DNA of 64,000 nt from NCBI GenBank assembly GCA_033439265.1, contig JAVTVX010000031.1, positions 10,835,501 through 10,899,500 on the forward strand, read 5' to 3'. The notes under the pieces were generated by a model. That model was not told where the DNA came from. It made no database searches and saw nothing but the letters and a program-made list of their open reading frames with translations. Positions 47,850 to 59,755 of the stretch are shown here, piece after piece. The DNA is from Dillenia suffruticosa (taxonomy: Eukaryota > Streptophyta > Magnoliopsida > Dilleniales > Dilleniaceae). The translations under genes were made by a program, and so were the position numbers. Positions within the stretch are counted from its first letter, which is position 1, and each line of letters starts with the position of its first letter.

Positions 47850-48310
47850 ACACCATAACTTCTAATATTTTTTTAAAAACAAAACTGTCATTTGATCATA
47901 TTCTATTTGTAATATAAAGATCAGTTCTAGAAGATTTCTTCCCGTGAGAATGTGTCATTTGTAATGATAAAAGTAAACCACTTTGAAATGTTATATGAGT
48001 AAAATTAATTATAAATAAAATAAATATTAGAAAAAAAATATTAGAATAATATGTGGATTATATTATAGAGTATTAGTAAGAAAAATTCATAACTTGTACT
48101 TTTTCTTTATTACTCAATCAAAAAGTAACAAACTCCCTATATTGATTTGGATCAACCATTTCATCTTCCATTCTTCTGATATTTTCATCCATTTTAAGGG
48201 CATCATCGATCCATTTGATTTCAGAATATTTTTAAAACTATTCCATTTGTTACACAAATTTCCAATATTCTATTTCTTAGTATCATCTTTTAGTGATTTG
48301 AAAGTAATTT
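47850..48310 (-). pseudogene. Possible CACTA TNP1/Transposase_24-like remnant
   Basis: On the minus strand, frames give WNSFKNILKSNGSMMPLKWM, EEWKMKWLIQINIGSLLLFD (near 48120-48250) and, further on, HSHGKKSSRTDLYITNR (near 47890-47945). The last resembles the H-T-x-G-(S/K)-K...PTR-(I/A)-E-L segment of plant En/Spm Transposase_24 proteins. The frame has stops and the match is weak. Confidence 0.3.
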
Positions 48311-48599
48311 TTTACTACAATTAAAATTAAAGAAATATGTAATGAATAAAATTAGATATATTAACTTCTCATTTAAAATAATAAAACTAGATATTTGTAT
48401 AATCTCTCACATATCGTATTTATACTCTGATGGCGTGTCACACCAGGTTCTATAGTTTATTGGAGCAATTGAATATACTCTGACTATAGAGTCAAGAAAT
48501 CTGATAAAAATCGTACTATCAATTTCTATTGGTTGATTTAATTCATTCATTTCAACTATTATGCACTTTTAATTTTATAAATTCCAAATATCTTGACAA

Positions 48600-48845
48600 T
48601 ACGTTGGATGAGAGGGATTATGAGAGAATGAGACCGAAAATATATTTGGTTTAGTTTTCAATGGATTTTGAAAGCTTTGAGAGTGAGAGTTTTTGATGGA
48701 TTATGAGCGAGAACAAGACTAAAATTATGTTTGGTTTAATTATAATTTTTGATTGATTTTGAAAGCTTTGAGGGGAGGAAAGCTTTCAAGGAAGGCTTTG
48801 ATGGTTTGAATGGATGATTTAAAATATATTTGGTTTAATTATTTG
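48600..48845 (+). repeat. Tandem repeat, about 2.5 units of 88 bp
   Basis: GATTTTGAAAGCTTTGAG and ATATTTGGTTTAATTA recur at about 88-bp spacing, inside the probable CACTA element. Confidence 0.65.
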
Positions 48846-49261
48846 ACTATCTTATTTTCATAAACAAATTTTCAAAAGCCATATTGTTTTAGCTTTTGTC
48901 TCTTTTTAAATTTTTCCGCACTTTTTTCATATTTTACTCTTTACCTACCTATTTTTTCATTATACACTTTTTTTTTTCACATTTTAGTCATTACCTGCAT
49001 ATTTCTTAATTCTTTACATTTTCCACACTTTTAATCAATGTCCGTCTTTTTCTCATATCATCACAATTATTGTGTGTTATTTAGATTAAAAAAATCACCA
49101 CTTTTTACAGTATCATCATGATTATTATTGTGTGTTATTTATGTTGAATAATTAGATTTTAATGATTAAAATTTACATGATAATAAGATTTAAACAGATT
49201 TAAATATAATCTGGAAATGGAAAAATTATGTTAAGGAAAAGAGAGAGTTGGCAATAAGTTA

Positions 49262-49535
49262 AGACACTATGGAGTGTTCACCCGCATGACATGTTGCCAG
49301 CATGCGTGACAGCAGCGCAAGCTAGGCGCGGCATGCCGCTTGCATACACGGGGTTGCCATGCAAGTAAGGCGTAGTCTGTTGCCGTATGCGCGGGTTGCC
49401 AGGCAAACAGGGCACATGCCACAGCAAGGAAGCGCAGTATATACCGCAAGCGCAAATGCACTCGAGCTAAGGAGCCCCACAAGCTACCGCAAACTCAAAG
49501 CGATCTATCGCCATGTTGTCAACCAAGTTGACGTG
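49262..49535. repeat. GC-rich island inside the CACTA-type insertion
   Basis: It stands out against the AT-rich surroundings. It has repeated pieces such as GGGTTGCCATGCAAGTAAGG and GGGTTGCCAGGCAAACAGGG. Similar phrases recur at 58725-59390. Open frames here are compositional. Confidence 0.65.
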
Positions 49536-49739
49536 TATTAATTATTTCATTCTCTCTCTCATATGTACATAAATTTTTCTAATCCAATCTTAGAAAAATT
49601 ATTATTTTAATCCTATTTGAATTTAAATTTGAACATTTGTCTCATATCTTCTGCACTATCTCTTTTTGCGACAAAGGGTATTTTAAACTTTTTGTAGAAC
49701 AGTCTGTAAAGAATTTACTGAGTCAATGTAAAAAGAATT

Positions 49740-50680
49740 TGAAATGAGTATATGAGAGAATTGAATTACTTTTTAGGTCTTCAGATAAAACAAATTGAGA
49801 AGGGAATATTCATAAGTTAGACCAAGTAAAAGTTCGATTTGTAAAGGAAGTACTACACCTATGAATACAATTGTTAATATAGATAAAGACGAATAAGGAA
49901 AATCAATCTCTAAGAAATTATATAGAATCATGATAGGTTCTCTTTTGTATCTTAAAGCCTCTAGGCCGAACATTCAATTTAGCATATACCTTTGTTCTAG
50001 ATTTCAGTTAGATCAAAGGAGTCACATTTGAAAGTCGTTAAAAAAATTCTTAGATATGTGAAAAATACTATAAATTTAGAATTATGGTATGATAGAAATT
50101 CTATCTTTCAATTGCATTGTTCTCATATGCAGATTCTGCAAGCTATAAGGTAGACAAGAAAAGTACTAGTGAGTCACATTTGAAAGTTGTTAAAAGAATT
50201 CTTAAATATGTGAAAGATATTATAAACTTAGGATTATAGTACGATAGAAATTTTAACTTTCAATTACATGATTTCTCAGATACAGATTATGCAAACTGTA
50301 GGGTAGACAGGAAAAATACCAGTGGTACTTATCAGTACTTTGGAACCACGATGGTTTCATGATCTACAAAGAAACAAAATAACATGGTAAGCTCAACCAC
50401 TAAAACTAGTACGTTGTACTAGGACAATATTGCGCTTAGCTATTAGGGATAAAACATCATATGAAGATTATGAAATTGAAGTAGATTACATTCGTATTAG
50501 ATGTGATAATACCAGTGTCATCATCTACTTAACAAAAAATCCAGTGCATCGCTCATGAACAAAATACATAGATATCAGATATCATTTTATCAGAAATCAT
50601 GTATTGAAATATAATATGATTTTGGAGTATATTGATATCCAAAACAAATAGCAAATATATTTACAAAACCACTCGATAAG
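49740..50680 (+). mobile_element. Second Sirevirus-like copia fossil: RT end and RNase H
   Basis: Reads as the end of RT (LGLQ-type start, SLLYLKASRPNIQFSIYL), the connection region (RSHLKVVKKILRYVKNTINL) and RNase H (KNTSGTYQYFGTTMVS and onward), closely related to 858-1665. It is broken many times and old. Probable downstream parts lie on the far side of the L1 insertion (57441 onward). Confidence 0.8.
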
Positions 50681-51384
50681 AGCAAATTTTATATTTTAAG
50701 AATAGAATTAGAAATGTTGAATTCCAAAAAATAATCTAACATAAAAGAAAAACAAAGTTGAAAAAGAGTAAAAAAAAATAGGGTATCTTGGTTGCAAATG
50801 AAAACGGTGAACCGAAAAAATAAAGTGATTAGTTGATACCAACCTACTTTGCTTAGACAGTATACTGTGAATGTAAACTAAACGATAAATTGTGTACATG
50901 CCACATGGGTGACCGCCCAAAAGGATGATTGACCAGTTTATAAGGAAACAGATCACCACATTTTTAATGCCGTCGACCATACTAAACCAAACGAGGGCAC
51001 AGCCATCCGTGCTGTTAGAAAAATAGTGGTGTAGTCCATCAGAAAGACATTTAACTCCTCTTAAATGTACTCACGTGATTTCTCTCTTCACACAATACCC
51101 TTTACTTTAATTAACACAAAATTATAAAATATAACATTGAAAACATGTCTATTAAAAATAATTATAAATCAAAGTAAAAATCATAATAAAATAAAATTTT
51201 GGGCATTCGAAGACTATTCAAAGACTAGTCAAGACTTCAATGTTTGAGCATGCATTTATAGACTATTCAAGATCTTTTGGACTATTCTCACACATCTTCT
51301 TTCTCATCAAAATTTTTTGACTTTTCAAATACATATTATTACAAAATCAAACTCTCTCTCTCTCACCTATCCTCTCTCCCTTCG
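50681..51384 (+). other. Copia-fossil flank up to the L1 insertion site
   Basis: No domain recognised. By comparison with 1666-2100 this is likely spacer between RNase H and the third ORF. Confidence 0.4.
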
Positions 51385-51420
51385 TATCCCAACGCCTTAA
51401 AGAAGAGAGAAATTGTTGAA

Positions 51421-52280
51421 TGAAGGGGAGCAAGAACCACACAAGGGAGCAAAAAGTTTCTACATATGAGGAAGAACATTTAGAGAGAATCATAAAGAAG
51501 GCTAAAGCGGGGGGGGGGGGGGGGGAACAATGCCGAGGAATGAAAATATCTTTGAAGGAGATGTTAGTGGGTAAGGACATAGAAACGATGGATGCAACAA
51601 GGGAAATGAAGATAGACTTTGATGAGGATGAGGAATTGAAGGAAAAGGAAGAGGAAGTAAACCCTGCTTCAGGCACCATTCTAGAGGGTACGGTATCAAA
51701 TGATGCACTGAGAGACTTGTGGAAACCATGGAAGCAAACACTAATAATTAAACTTTTAGGCAAGGACATAGGATATCACTTAATGCTGACTAAAGTGACT
51801 CACATGTGGCAACCCGAGGGAACCTTGAACTTCAGGACTTAGGAGAAAGGTATTTCTTAGCCAAGTTCACCAGCAAGCAAGATTACTCCCATGTGCTAAT
51901 AGATGGTCCTTGGCTTATAAATGACTACCACCTCATTATGAGGAAGTAGAAGCCATGGTTCACTCCAGAGGATGAAAAGATCAAATCCACCATAGTTTGG
52001 GTACAATTACCGCACCTGCCTATCGAAATCTTCAATGAAGACATTCTACTAAAGATTGGGAAAGCTATCGACAAACCAATTAAGTTGGACACTAACACAA
52101 CAAATGCTCTGAGTGGGAGGTATGCAAGAATATGTGTTGAAATTGACTTAGACAAGCCCTTGGTGTTAAGATTCAAAATCAGGGGAAGGATTTAGTAGGC
52201 GGATATGAAGGTCTACACACTATATGCTTCGGATGCAGGAAAGTAGGTCACAGAATTGACGATTACAGGTAACCAGGATT
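51421..52280 (+). pseudogene. LINE ORF1: DUF4283 and zinc-knuckle RNA-binding protein
   Basis: ORF1 proteins coat LINE RNA for target-primed reverse transcription. The frame opens at an ATG at 51421 and is open to 51842. It includes an acidic segment, a G-run encoding poly-Gly (51510-51525), and the DUF4283 start (LWKPWKQTLIIKLLGKDIGY). It then continues in other frames with KFTSKQDYSHVLIDGPW, FTPEDEKIKSTIVWVQLPHL, KIGKAIDKPIKLDTNTTNAL and the CCHC knuckle CFGCRKVGHRIDDY near 52230. Frame changes are near 51845, and others follow. The downstream part to about 53090 is the low-complexity, charged tail of ORF1. Confidence 0.85.
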
Positions 52281-53109
52281 GAGCAAGGAGAAAAACACTG
52301 GAGAAATAGGGGAGGACAAAAACAATGAAACCCCAATTAGCGAGAGCCCTAGTGCGGTAGTGTACACGGCGGAGAAGGACGAGGGTCTCGGCCCATGAAT
52401 GATAGTACACAAAAACAAACAAATTTGGAAATCTTAGAAACATGGGAAGAAAGGAGACTACTCACCAAAACTGCTTCAATCACTTGGGAGAAGTCAACGG
52501 AGCGCTGATCGATGTAATGCGGGAGTTAGAAGAAGAGGACTGCATGGTTAGTCATGGGACAGATAGAAGCTTTCAGCTAACGGGGTCAGAGAAGGGGAAG
52601 GTGGTAAAGATATAAACAAACAAGGAGAAAGGTAAAAGAGGTATGTTTCTTGAGAAATCTACCCTAATTGGGATAGAGGAAATAAATGGGATGCAGAGGA
52701 AAGCAATGAGGAAGGAGTGGGATCTCAGTATACAAAGGTTCTCTCAAGCGGATTTTATGAGCCACAAAGAGGGAAGCCCAATTAAGGAGGAAGAGATAGT
52801 CCATTTCAATCGAGTGTAAAGGCCATAATTTGGAGGAAGGCTCCACAACCATGGCCCATAGACCAACTGGAACTCAAGTGGGCCTTCATATTGTAAGGGG
52901 AGAAGCTAGTAGAGCTTTCGACCTAGGAGAAGAAGACATGGCCCATGGAAGTTTAAATGCAACGCTATCTTTAGAAGAGTTGAAGATTAGAAGCCGGCGA
53001 AGCATACGATCATGGAATACGAATCCACGGGGGTCAGTGAGGATGATAATGGGCTAACGGAAAGAGAAGATGATGAAATGGAGTTATGATAGAACCTCTC
53101 TTCTTCTCC

Positions 53110-53900
53110 AATCAATTTTATGGGAATCAAAGCAATAGTTTGAAACTGTAGGGGAGTCGGTAGCAATAGTTTTAGACGTGCTTGCAGAGAGATGATAAAG
53201 AAGCAGAGTCCAGAGATCATCTGCCGCTTAGAAACGAAAGCAAAGAGCAACAAACTTCCTAAGGTTATGACGAAAGGAAGTCTTAATGCAGAGTTCATAG
53301 TTGCTGCAGAAGGTTTCAAGGGTGGATTGTAGCTTGCGTGGAACTCTAGGTGAGTAAATCTTAAGGTGGTTTATCATACGAACCAACTAATCCACTGTTA
53401 TATTACCGATAGTAAAAGAGATTGGTACTTAACATATGTCTACTGTCAGCCTCTTCTCAAGCTCAAGGAGGAGTGTTGGAACGATCTTGCTTTGCTTGCA
53501 AGTAACATTTTAGGTCCTTTGCTAGTAATGGGTGACTTTAACGATATAGTTGGGTATAATGAAATAAGCAAAAGTTAGATTGGGTTCTCTGCAGTTGATG
53601 ACTTTCACTCACAAGGCAGTGGTTACCATGAAGCTTTGTCAAGTTGATGACTTTCATTTCAAGAAAAGCCAATCAAACCTCCAAATTGCAGAGAACCCAA
53701 TCTAACTTTTGGTGAAGACCTGTACTCCCTCAACCTCACCCAATCCAAAGTTCACCTGGATTGGGCGAGGTTGAGGGAGTACAGGTTTTCACCAAAAGTT
53801 AGATTGGGTTCTCTGCAATTTGGAGGCTTGATTGGCTTTCCTTGAAATGAAAGTCATCAACTTGACAAAGTTTCATGGTAACCACTGCCTTGTGAGTGTA
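53110..53900 (+). pseudogene. LINE ORF2 start: APE-type endonuclease, rearranged
   Basis: Begins MGIKAIVWNCRGVGS-like near 53118, typical of plant L1 ORF2. It continues LETKAKSNKLPKV, then VNLKVVYHTNQLIHCYITDS, YLTYVYCQPLLKLKEECWND and LLVMGDFNDIVGYNEISKS. The catalytic GDFN motif is kept. Directly after it the normal C-terminal half of the endonuclease is missing and replaced by an inverted duplication of downstream sequence. The native reading resumes in the right arm (LDWARLREYRFSPKVRLGSL). Confidence 0.85.
53606..53898. repeat. 141-bp foldback (inverted duplication) inside the LINE
   Basis: Arms 53606-53746 and 53758-53898 are reverse complements with about four mismatches (97%), separated by an 11-nt loop (AAAGTTCACCT). 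The right arm is in the native coding orientation. A short direct copy of its sequence (TTAGATTGGGTTCTCTGCA) also precedes the left arm near 53577-53594, implying more than one strand switch. Confidence 0.95.
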
Positions 53901-54035
53901 AGCACCGACTTATCCCTATCCCCTAATAAGGATGAGAGGCCTTTCCATTTTGAAGCGGCTTGACTCACATACTCTATGTTTGAAGAAGTGTTTGAAAAAA
54001 CGTGAAGAGAAGTAGATAGTCCTCTGTAGTAGGTT

Positions 54036-55800
54036 ATGGCAATCACCACTGAAGCAGTGAAGGTTTGGAACAAGTTTATGTTTGGGAACATCTTCCATCG
54101 TAAAAGAGTTGCAGGAAAGACTTGGAGGTATCCAAAGGTCCAAAAACTACAAACACTCCATCTTCTTGCAAAATTTAGAGAGGTGTCTATATTTAGAGAG
54201 GTGTTTATTGCAGGATTACCACAAAGTCCTAGAGAAAGAGGAGATCCTTTGGTTCCAGAAGTCAGACTCAATTGTATTGTAGAGGAAAATAGGAACACTA
54301 AGTTTTTTTATGCAACGACCAAGATCAGAAGGAACTCCAACAAGATTGCAGCATTAAAGATAAAGGGAGCTTGGAGTTCGGATCGGGAGAAGCTGTGTGC
54401 TCATGAAATTAATTATTTCTATGATCCGTTTGCAAGCAAAGTGGTAAATGAGCCAAGAACTAGATTCAGGAATGAAAGAAGGAAGATTAGTAGTGTGGAC
54501 CAAGAGCTGCTTAGTAGAAGTTTAGAAGAAGATGAAGTCCGGATGGTTGTTTTATCCACGAAATGATTAAAAGCACCTAGTCTTGATGGAATCCAAATAA
54601 TTTTATATCAAAAATTCTGGTCTACTGTTAAGGAGAACGTCTTCCACTGCGTAAATAAATTGTTACTAGAAGGAAACTTTCATCCGGAGATGGCTAGAGC
54701 TTACATGATTCTAATTCCGAAGAAAAACAATCTTGAGGATATAGCTGATTTTCATCCCAACAGCTTACTCAACACTACATATAAAATCCTTAGCAAATGC
54801 ATTGTTGTTAGGCTCAGACCCATCCTGCAAGAGCTAATTGGCCCTCATCAGAGTAGTTTCTTACCAAGGCATGGGCGTGGTACTCTCGATAACATTGTGA
54901 TCTTACAGAAAGTGATCCATTTCATCAGGACATCCAAAAGCAAGAATTATTCAATGATCATCAAGATCGATCTAAAGAGGGCCTATGACAATGTAAACTG
55001 GGAATACTTAGCCAAGGTTTTGATAGAGGTAAATGTTCCTATGAAACTGATCAAGATTATCATGTTTGCTATTGCCAATGGGGACATCTCCATCATTTGG
55101 AATGGAAAAGCCCTTCCTCCTTTCAAGCCCAAGTTGGGGTTGAGGCAAGGAGATCCTCTCCTTCCTTACCTATTTCTTTTAGTGACAGAAAGACTGAACT
55201 GCATGATTCAAGAGAAAGTGAGGAAGGAAGTTTGGAAGGCAGTCAAAACTTCCAAGAAAGGCCCCAGCATTTCCCATCTCTTTTTCGTTGATGACCTGAT
55301 TCTGTTTGTCGAAGCAGAGCATTTGAATCTCTGCAACATCAGGAGTTGTTTGAGGGAATTCTCAGAGAAAGTAGCCTACAAGTCAACCCTAGCAAGTCCA
55401 AGATGTGGATCTCTCATAGGGCTCCTAGACATCTCAAGGAATCTCTGGCAGCCTGCAACAAATTTGCTATCATAGAAGACTTAGGAATATCTTGGAGTGC
55501 CAACTATACATGGTAAACTCAATAAGAACTTCTACAATTAGGTGGTAAAAAAAGTTCAGAATAAGCTCAGCTCCTGGAAGGCTAAACTTCTCAGTACTGC
55601 TAGGAGGAAGACTCTGATTCAATCAATCATAGCAGCTATCTCCCTCTATTCTATACAATTAGCTTCGCTCTTAAAGCATACATGTAAGAAGTTGGATAAG
55701 TTAAATAGAGATTTCCTTGAGAAAAGTAACGAGGAAAAGATAAAAGTCCATCTGGTGAGATAGGAATGAGTCTACGAGAAGAAAAAGAATGGATGGCTTG
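54036..55800 (+). pseudogene. LINE ORF2: reverse transcriptase
   Basis: The frame at 54036-54566 (EVRLNCIVEENRNTKFFYAT, IAALKIKGAWSSDREKLCAH) leads into 54660-55475. The latter carries RT blocks MARAYMILIPKKNNLEDIAD, FHPNSLLNTTYKILSKCIVV, RLRPILQELIGPHQSSFLPR, IIKIDLKRAYDNVNWEYL (first catalytic Asp), LGLRQGDPLLPYLFLLV and ISHLFFVDDLILF. The catalytic box F-V-D-D is present. A stop near 54565 and a frame change near 55390 interrupt it. Confidence 0.92.
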
Positions 55801-55916
55801 GGATTAGATGCATGAGAGAAAGTAATATAGCTTTAATGGCTAAGTAGGGATGGAGAATTCTGAAGGACAAACAGGTTTTGTGGACCAAAATTCTGTAACA
55901 TAAGTATCTCAAAGGT

Positions 55917-56700
55917 GTGAAACTTTTGGAGTATAAGAAAAGAGGGAACTCCTCAGCTGTGTGGAGAGGAATATGTAGTAGTAGGGAATGCCTTAAGAGA
56001 GGCTTGAAATGGAGAATTGGGGATGGTCAGTCCATTAGTTTTTGGCATGAGAGATGGGTGGGGAAGGAAAAGTTGGTTTCTAAAACTATAGTTCCACAAG
56101 ATCTCTGCAATGCGGATATCAAAGTAAACCACTTTTGGAATGAGGATGGTAGTTGGAAGTATGAAGATCACCTAGCTATCCTTCCTATGGAGAAAGTGGA
56201 GGAAATTAGGGCGATGATGATCCCCAGGAATAAAACCAATCATGACTCGCCATTCTGGAAAGAATCTGCTGAGGGAGAATTCACAATAGCTTCGGCCTAT
56301 TGGGGTTCAGAAGAGTTGTTCTTTGGACCAACATATAGCTACAACAGATTGAGGTTCGGTGTGGGAGAAGAAAAGTCCCGAGAAAGTGAAGGTCTTCATA
56401 GGGAAGGCTGCTTTGGGGTTGAATCTTGACTGATGCAGAGCCCAAAAGAAAAGGCATTATCAAAGAAGGAACTTGCCCCATCTGCAAGGAGGAGGAAGAG
56501 TTGGTAGTGCATTTTCTTAGGAACTACAAGCATGCAAAAAAGATTTGGACTAGAATGGTTCAGGGTATTCAAAAGAAAAGCAACTTTTGGGAGGATAGCA
56601 TCTTCAATTGGTTGAGAAATGATGTTAGGCAGAAGTATAAACTAGAGCTGGAGGAGGAGAATCTAGTCTTCTTGATCATGGTATGGAACATTTGAAAAAA
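55917..56700 (+). pseudogene. LINE ORF2: post-RT region with zf-RVT domain
   Basis: SSAVWRGICSSRECLKRGLK, WRIGDGQSISFWHERWVG and then GTCPICKEEEELVVHFLRNY (zf-RVT Cys/His cluster) follow the usual order of plant L1 ORF2. There is a stop near 56428 between the first part and the zinc cluster. Confidence 0.88.
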
Positions 56701-56839
56701 TAGATGTGGTTGGGTTCATTAGAAGAAAATGGAGCCACCCTTCACCTTAATTAACAGAGCAATAAGTTTGGTGAAAATGGAGGTAAACCAGTTAGCGAGG
56801 CCATCAGAAGGAAGGAAGAGTTGTTTATCAGCCGGAAGA

Positions 56840-57360
56840 AGCCTCCTGAAGGCTCTATTAAGCTCAATATAGACAGAGCTGTGAGACTAAATGGAGAGAA
56901 GGCGAGCGTGGGAGGTGTCTTCAGAAACAGTAGTAGCGATTGGCTTATGGGATTCTAGATTAACATAGGCGCAACGCAAGGAGATATGACAAAACTTTGG
57001 GGTCTAAAGTATTGTCTGTAGATCCCCAGAGAAATGAAATTAGGCCCTCTGATTGGAGAGAGTGACTCCTTGTGTTTAGTTAATGCAGTTAACAAAGGTA
57101 TATAAGAGAACTACCCTTGGAGGAACTTGATTTCAAACTACAGAGAGTCCATAAATGCTTTGGGATTGAATCGGATAAACTACATCTTCAGAGAGGCTAA
57201 CCAGTGTGCAAACAAGCTTGTGGAGCTGGGTCAAAGTGCAAAGCTGGGTGTGTATGAAAGGGACTCTCCTCCAGTTGAAGTGGTAGGATACCTACATCAT
57301 GATGCAGCTGGTGGGTCTAAGATCATGAAGAAGTTGAGTCATCAACCTACTGGGTGATCC
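56840..57360 (+). pseudogene. LINE ORF2: C-terminal RNase H domain
   Basis: PPEGSIKLNIDRAVRLNGEK, ASVGGVFRNSSSDWLMGF, GESDSLCLVNAVNKG, then INYIFREANQCANKLVELGQ. This is the plant L1 RVT_3-type RNase H, related to the end-piece at 34087-34284. It has several in-frame stops. Confidence 0.88.
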
Positions 57361-57440
57361 CTACTCCTCTCTTATTTTGTGTTGTTCTTTCCTTTCTCAG
57401 TTCACAAAAATATATATATATATATATATCCCAACACCTT

Positions 57441-58440
57441 CCACCATCAAATACACACATATTTGCCGCTACATCTTCTTATGACTTTTAACTTCTTCTC
57501 TCATTCAATTTCACACAATTCCAAAATTGATGCCACATCTCTACAAGCAATTCACTTTAAAACTTTTTAGCATGATATTTCTCTACAAAAATGGCACCAC
57601 ATCAAAAACAAATACAAAATAAAATCTTTTAAAATCTTTTGAAAATCTTTCCAAATCTACTTATCTCTCTCATTCACACCCAAAATCATTACTAAAATAC
57701 AAATTGGTATTATTCTACCTTTACGTGACGGTGCTTATTGCACTTTTAGCATTTGTAAGATTCAATCTAGCGTCCTCTTTCCATCACGTACCACCCCTTT
57801 ATGTTGTTTCAACAAAAACTTCGTCTCCTCCTTTGCTTCCTCGTCCATTACTCTTGAACTTGAAATCTCCATGGCTCCATGCAATAGAAAAAGAAAAGAA
57901 GTTGAAACAGAACCATCCTCAGAAAAGAGTAAGTACAGCAAAAAGAATTTTCCTTCCCTTGAAAGAAGCAAGCTGTTGAAAAACTTTTCTAAAAAAGAAA
58001 TGTTATTTACGACCGTCTCATAAATTGAGATTATCTAAGGTTAGTTGGAATTAAATATGATCAAATTCTGCATTCATACTATCCTAAGTGGCTTCTGCAT
58101 CTCAACAAAAACATCTATGAGCAGCCAATTAGGCTCTTTTTTAATAATATAGACATTAATGATAGATGGACAAAAATATGAAGATTCTTATTTTAAGATT
58201 GAAGATGAAATATAGCCTTGTGCCTTTAGAACATATATTGATGGTTGTATCATGAAATCAATTCTCAAATCACCTGTAGAGAAACTGGTGGAGAATATTT
58301 CTTGAGAAAAAAATATTTCCTCAAATTTCTAACATCAAAACATAACGCAATCTATCCTAAGATCATATCCATGTGGAGGACGAGATGCATAGCAAAGCAA
58401 CAAAACCAGAACCAGAACGAGGGCGATAGAAAATTGTGAG
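57441..58440 (+). mobile_element. Probable third ORF of the second copia fossil, beyond the L1 insertion
   Basis: After a non-coding stretch, an ATG near 57871 opens a Lys/Glu/Ser-rich start (MAPCNRKRKEVETEPSSEKS) followed by FPSLERSKLLKNFSKKEM. This is similar in character and relative position to the third ORF at 2127 in the first fossil. It is degenerate, and I am unsure of the assignment. Confidence 0.35.
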
Positions 58441-58540
58441 AAAAAAAACTTCATCTTATCTCTTAAGAAATAAAACCAATTGACTATGTATAGGGTTCTG
58501 TAATCAGAAACTCATTTGAAATAATTTTTTTTAACACAAT

Positions 58541-58724
58541 AATAATCTATATTAATTTACCATGGTAAAATTAATAACCTATATTAATAATACTACCATT
58601 GCACATAGAGTGTTATCATTACCATGCATTACCACATTTTATATATGTAGTGTATAATAACCATAATATATTAGCATGAAAATTTACTATAAATTATCGT
58701 TTATTTTATACTACCTATTTCGCG
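58541..58724. other. AT-rich stretch with TTACCA/TTATCA motifs
   Basis: No gene. Repeats of ACCATTGCA/TACCATGCATTACCACA type resemble those at 59390-59690. Confidence 0.5.
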
Positions 58725-59390
58725 ACCTTACCAAACGCCGACTTACCACCAATTACCAACCTTACCACGTGCCTTGCGCGGGCACCCACAAAAGCAAGGG
58801 GCGGGCTACTGCACAAGTAAGGCGTGGGCTCCCTCGAAACTAAGCGCCTGTGTGGGCTACCATGTGCCCTGCAAGGGCACCCACGCAAGCAAGGCGAGAT
58901 TGCCCGTGTGTACAGGCGGCGGATGTAGGCGGCAGTTCGCACCTTGTTTGCGTGGTTGCCCAAGCTAGCAGGCTGTGCAAGCAAACATTGTGCTTTTTCA
59001 GCTTTCTCTTTACACCCTAACTTAATTTTCATATTATATTTAAATGTTGTTTAAAATTGTTTAAAACTTATTGTTACTTAAATTTCAATTATCACAACCC
59101 AATTCTTCGACAATCTCCCTTTTTTATACAATAGTCTCATCAACAAAGAAGGCAAATAGGAACTGGAAAACCAAGCTCCTTGAGGAATTCCCTAGTTGCC
59201 AATGATTGAGACGAATTATAAAACACATAGATATGTATTTTAGAACACATTGCATTGCATCAAGACGCACGGTTGCCCGTGGTTGCCCGTGCATATAGGC
59301 GGCAAACTGTGCCTTGCTTGCGTTGCTACCCGGGCAAGCAAGTAGCAGGCCGTGCGAATTAGTGCACAGTGCACTCAAGTTATCGTTGAC
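58725..59390. repeat. GC-rich islands with TTGCCCGTG/GCAAGCAAGGC motifs
   Basis: Two GC-rich blocks (58725-59000 and 59262-59360) are separated by AT-rich DNA. The recurring phrases CACCCACGCAAGCAAGGCG, GATTGCCCGTGTGTACAGGC and GGTTGCCCGTGCATATAGGC occur in one or the other orientation. They resemble the island at 49262-49535. Confidence 0.65.
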
Positions 59391-59690
59391 TTACCATCAT
59401 TTATTGTAATCTTATCACCTTTTATCACAGACTAATTAACTGTTATCACAATTTTACCATTAAGTATCACAATTTCAATATATAATAATATTACCGTACA
59501 AATTACTGCATAGTATTTCGCTTCAATATATAATAATATTATAACACTATATTACCACTATTTATCACAAATTTACAATAAGTTATCACAAAATTACCAC
59601 AGATATTACAAACTTACCACATGTTATAGCAACGTACACATGTTATCACAAATTATCCTCGTTATTGTAACTTACTACCAATGGTTTGAT
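59390..59690 (+). repeat. Degenerate TTATCACAA / TTACCAC repeat region
   Basis: About ten spaced copies of TTATCAC(A) or TTACCA(C) in AT-rich DNA. It looks subterminal to the probable CACTA element. Confidence 0.6.
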
Positions 59691-59755
59691 ACCTTAATTT
59701 TAAAATTTTTAAACCGTCCTTAAAGAGTATACAGATGGTAGGGGTCAGTTGTCAG

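Larger units (their letters stand above)
51385..57440 (+). mobile_element. Nearly full-length L1-type LINE with target-site duplication
   Basis: The body is 51399-57426, about 6.0 kb. Flanking repeats TATCCCAACGCCTT (51385-51398) and TATCCCAACACCTT (57427-57440) differ at one of 14 positions. Order: short leader, ORF1 (DUF4283 plus CCHC knuckle), ORF2 (APE endonuclease, RT, zf-RVT, RNase H), and a short 3' tail ending in AAAAATATATAT. All domains are represented, but both ORFs carry several stops and frame changes and the endonuclease C-terminus is replaced by a foldback (53606-53898), so it is inactive. Confidence 0.9.

Noticed and set aside
51347-51769. 140-aa minus-strand frame
   Set aside because: Antisense shadow of LINE ORF1, including the G-run read as poly-Pro.
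58715-59032. 105-aa and 64-aa frames in GC-rich DNA
   Set aside because: Compositional frames in the repeated GC-rich island; no domain.
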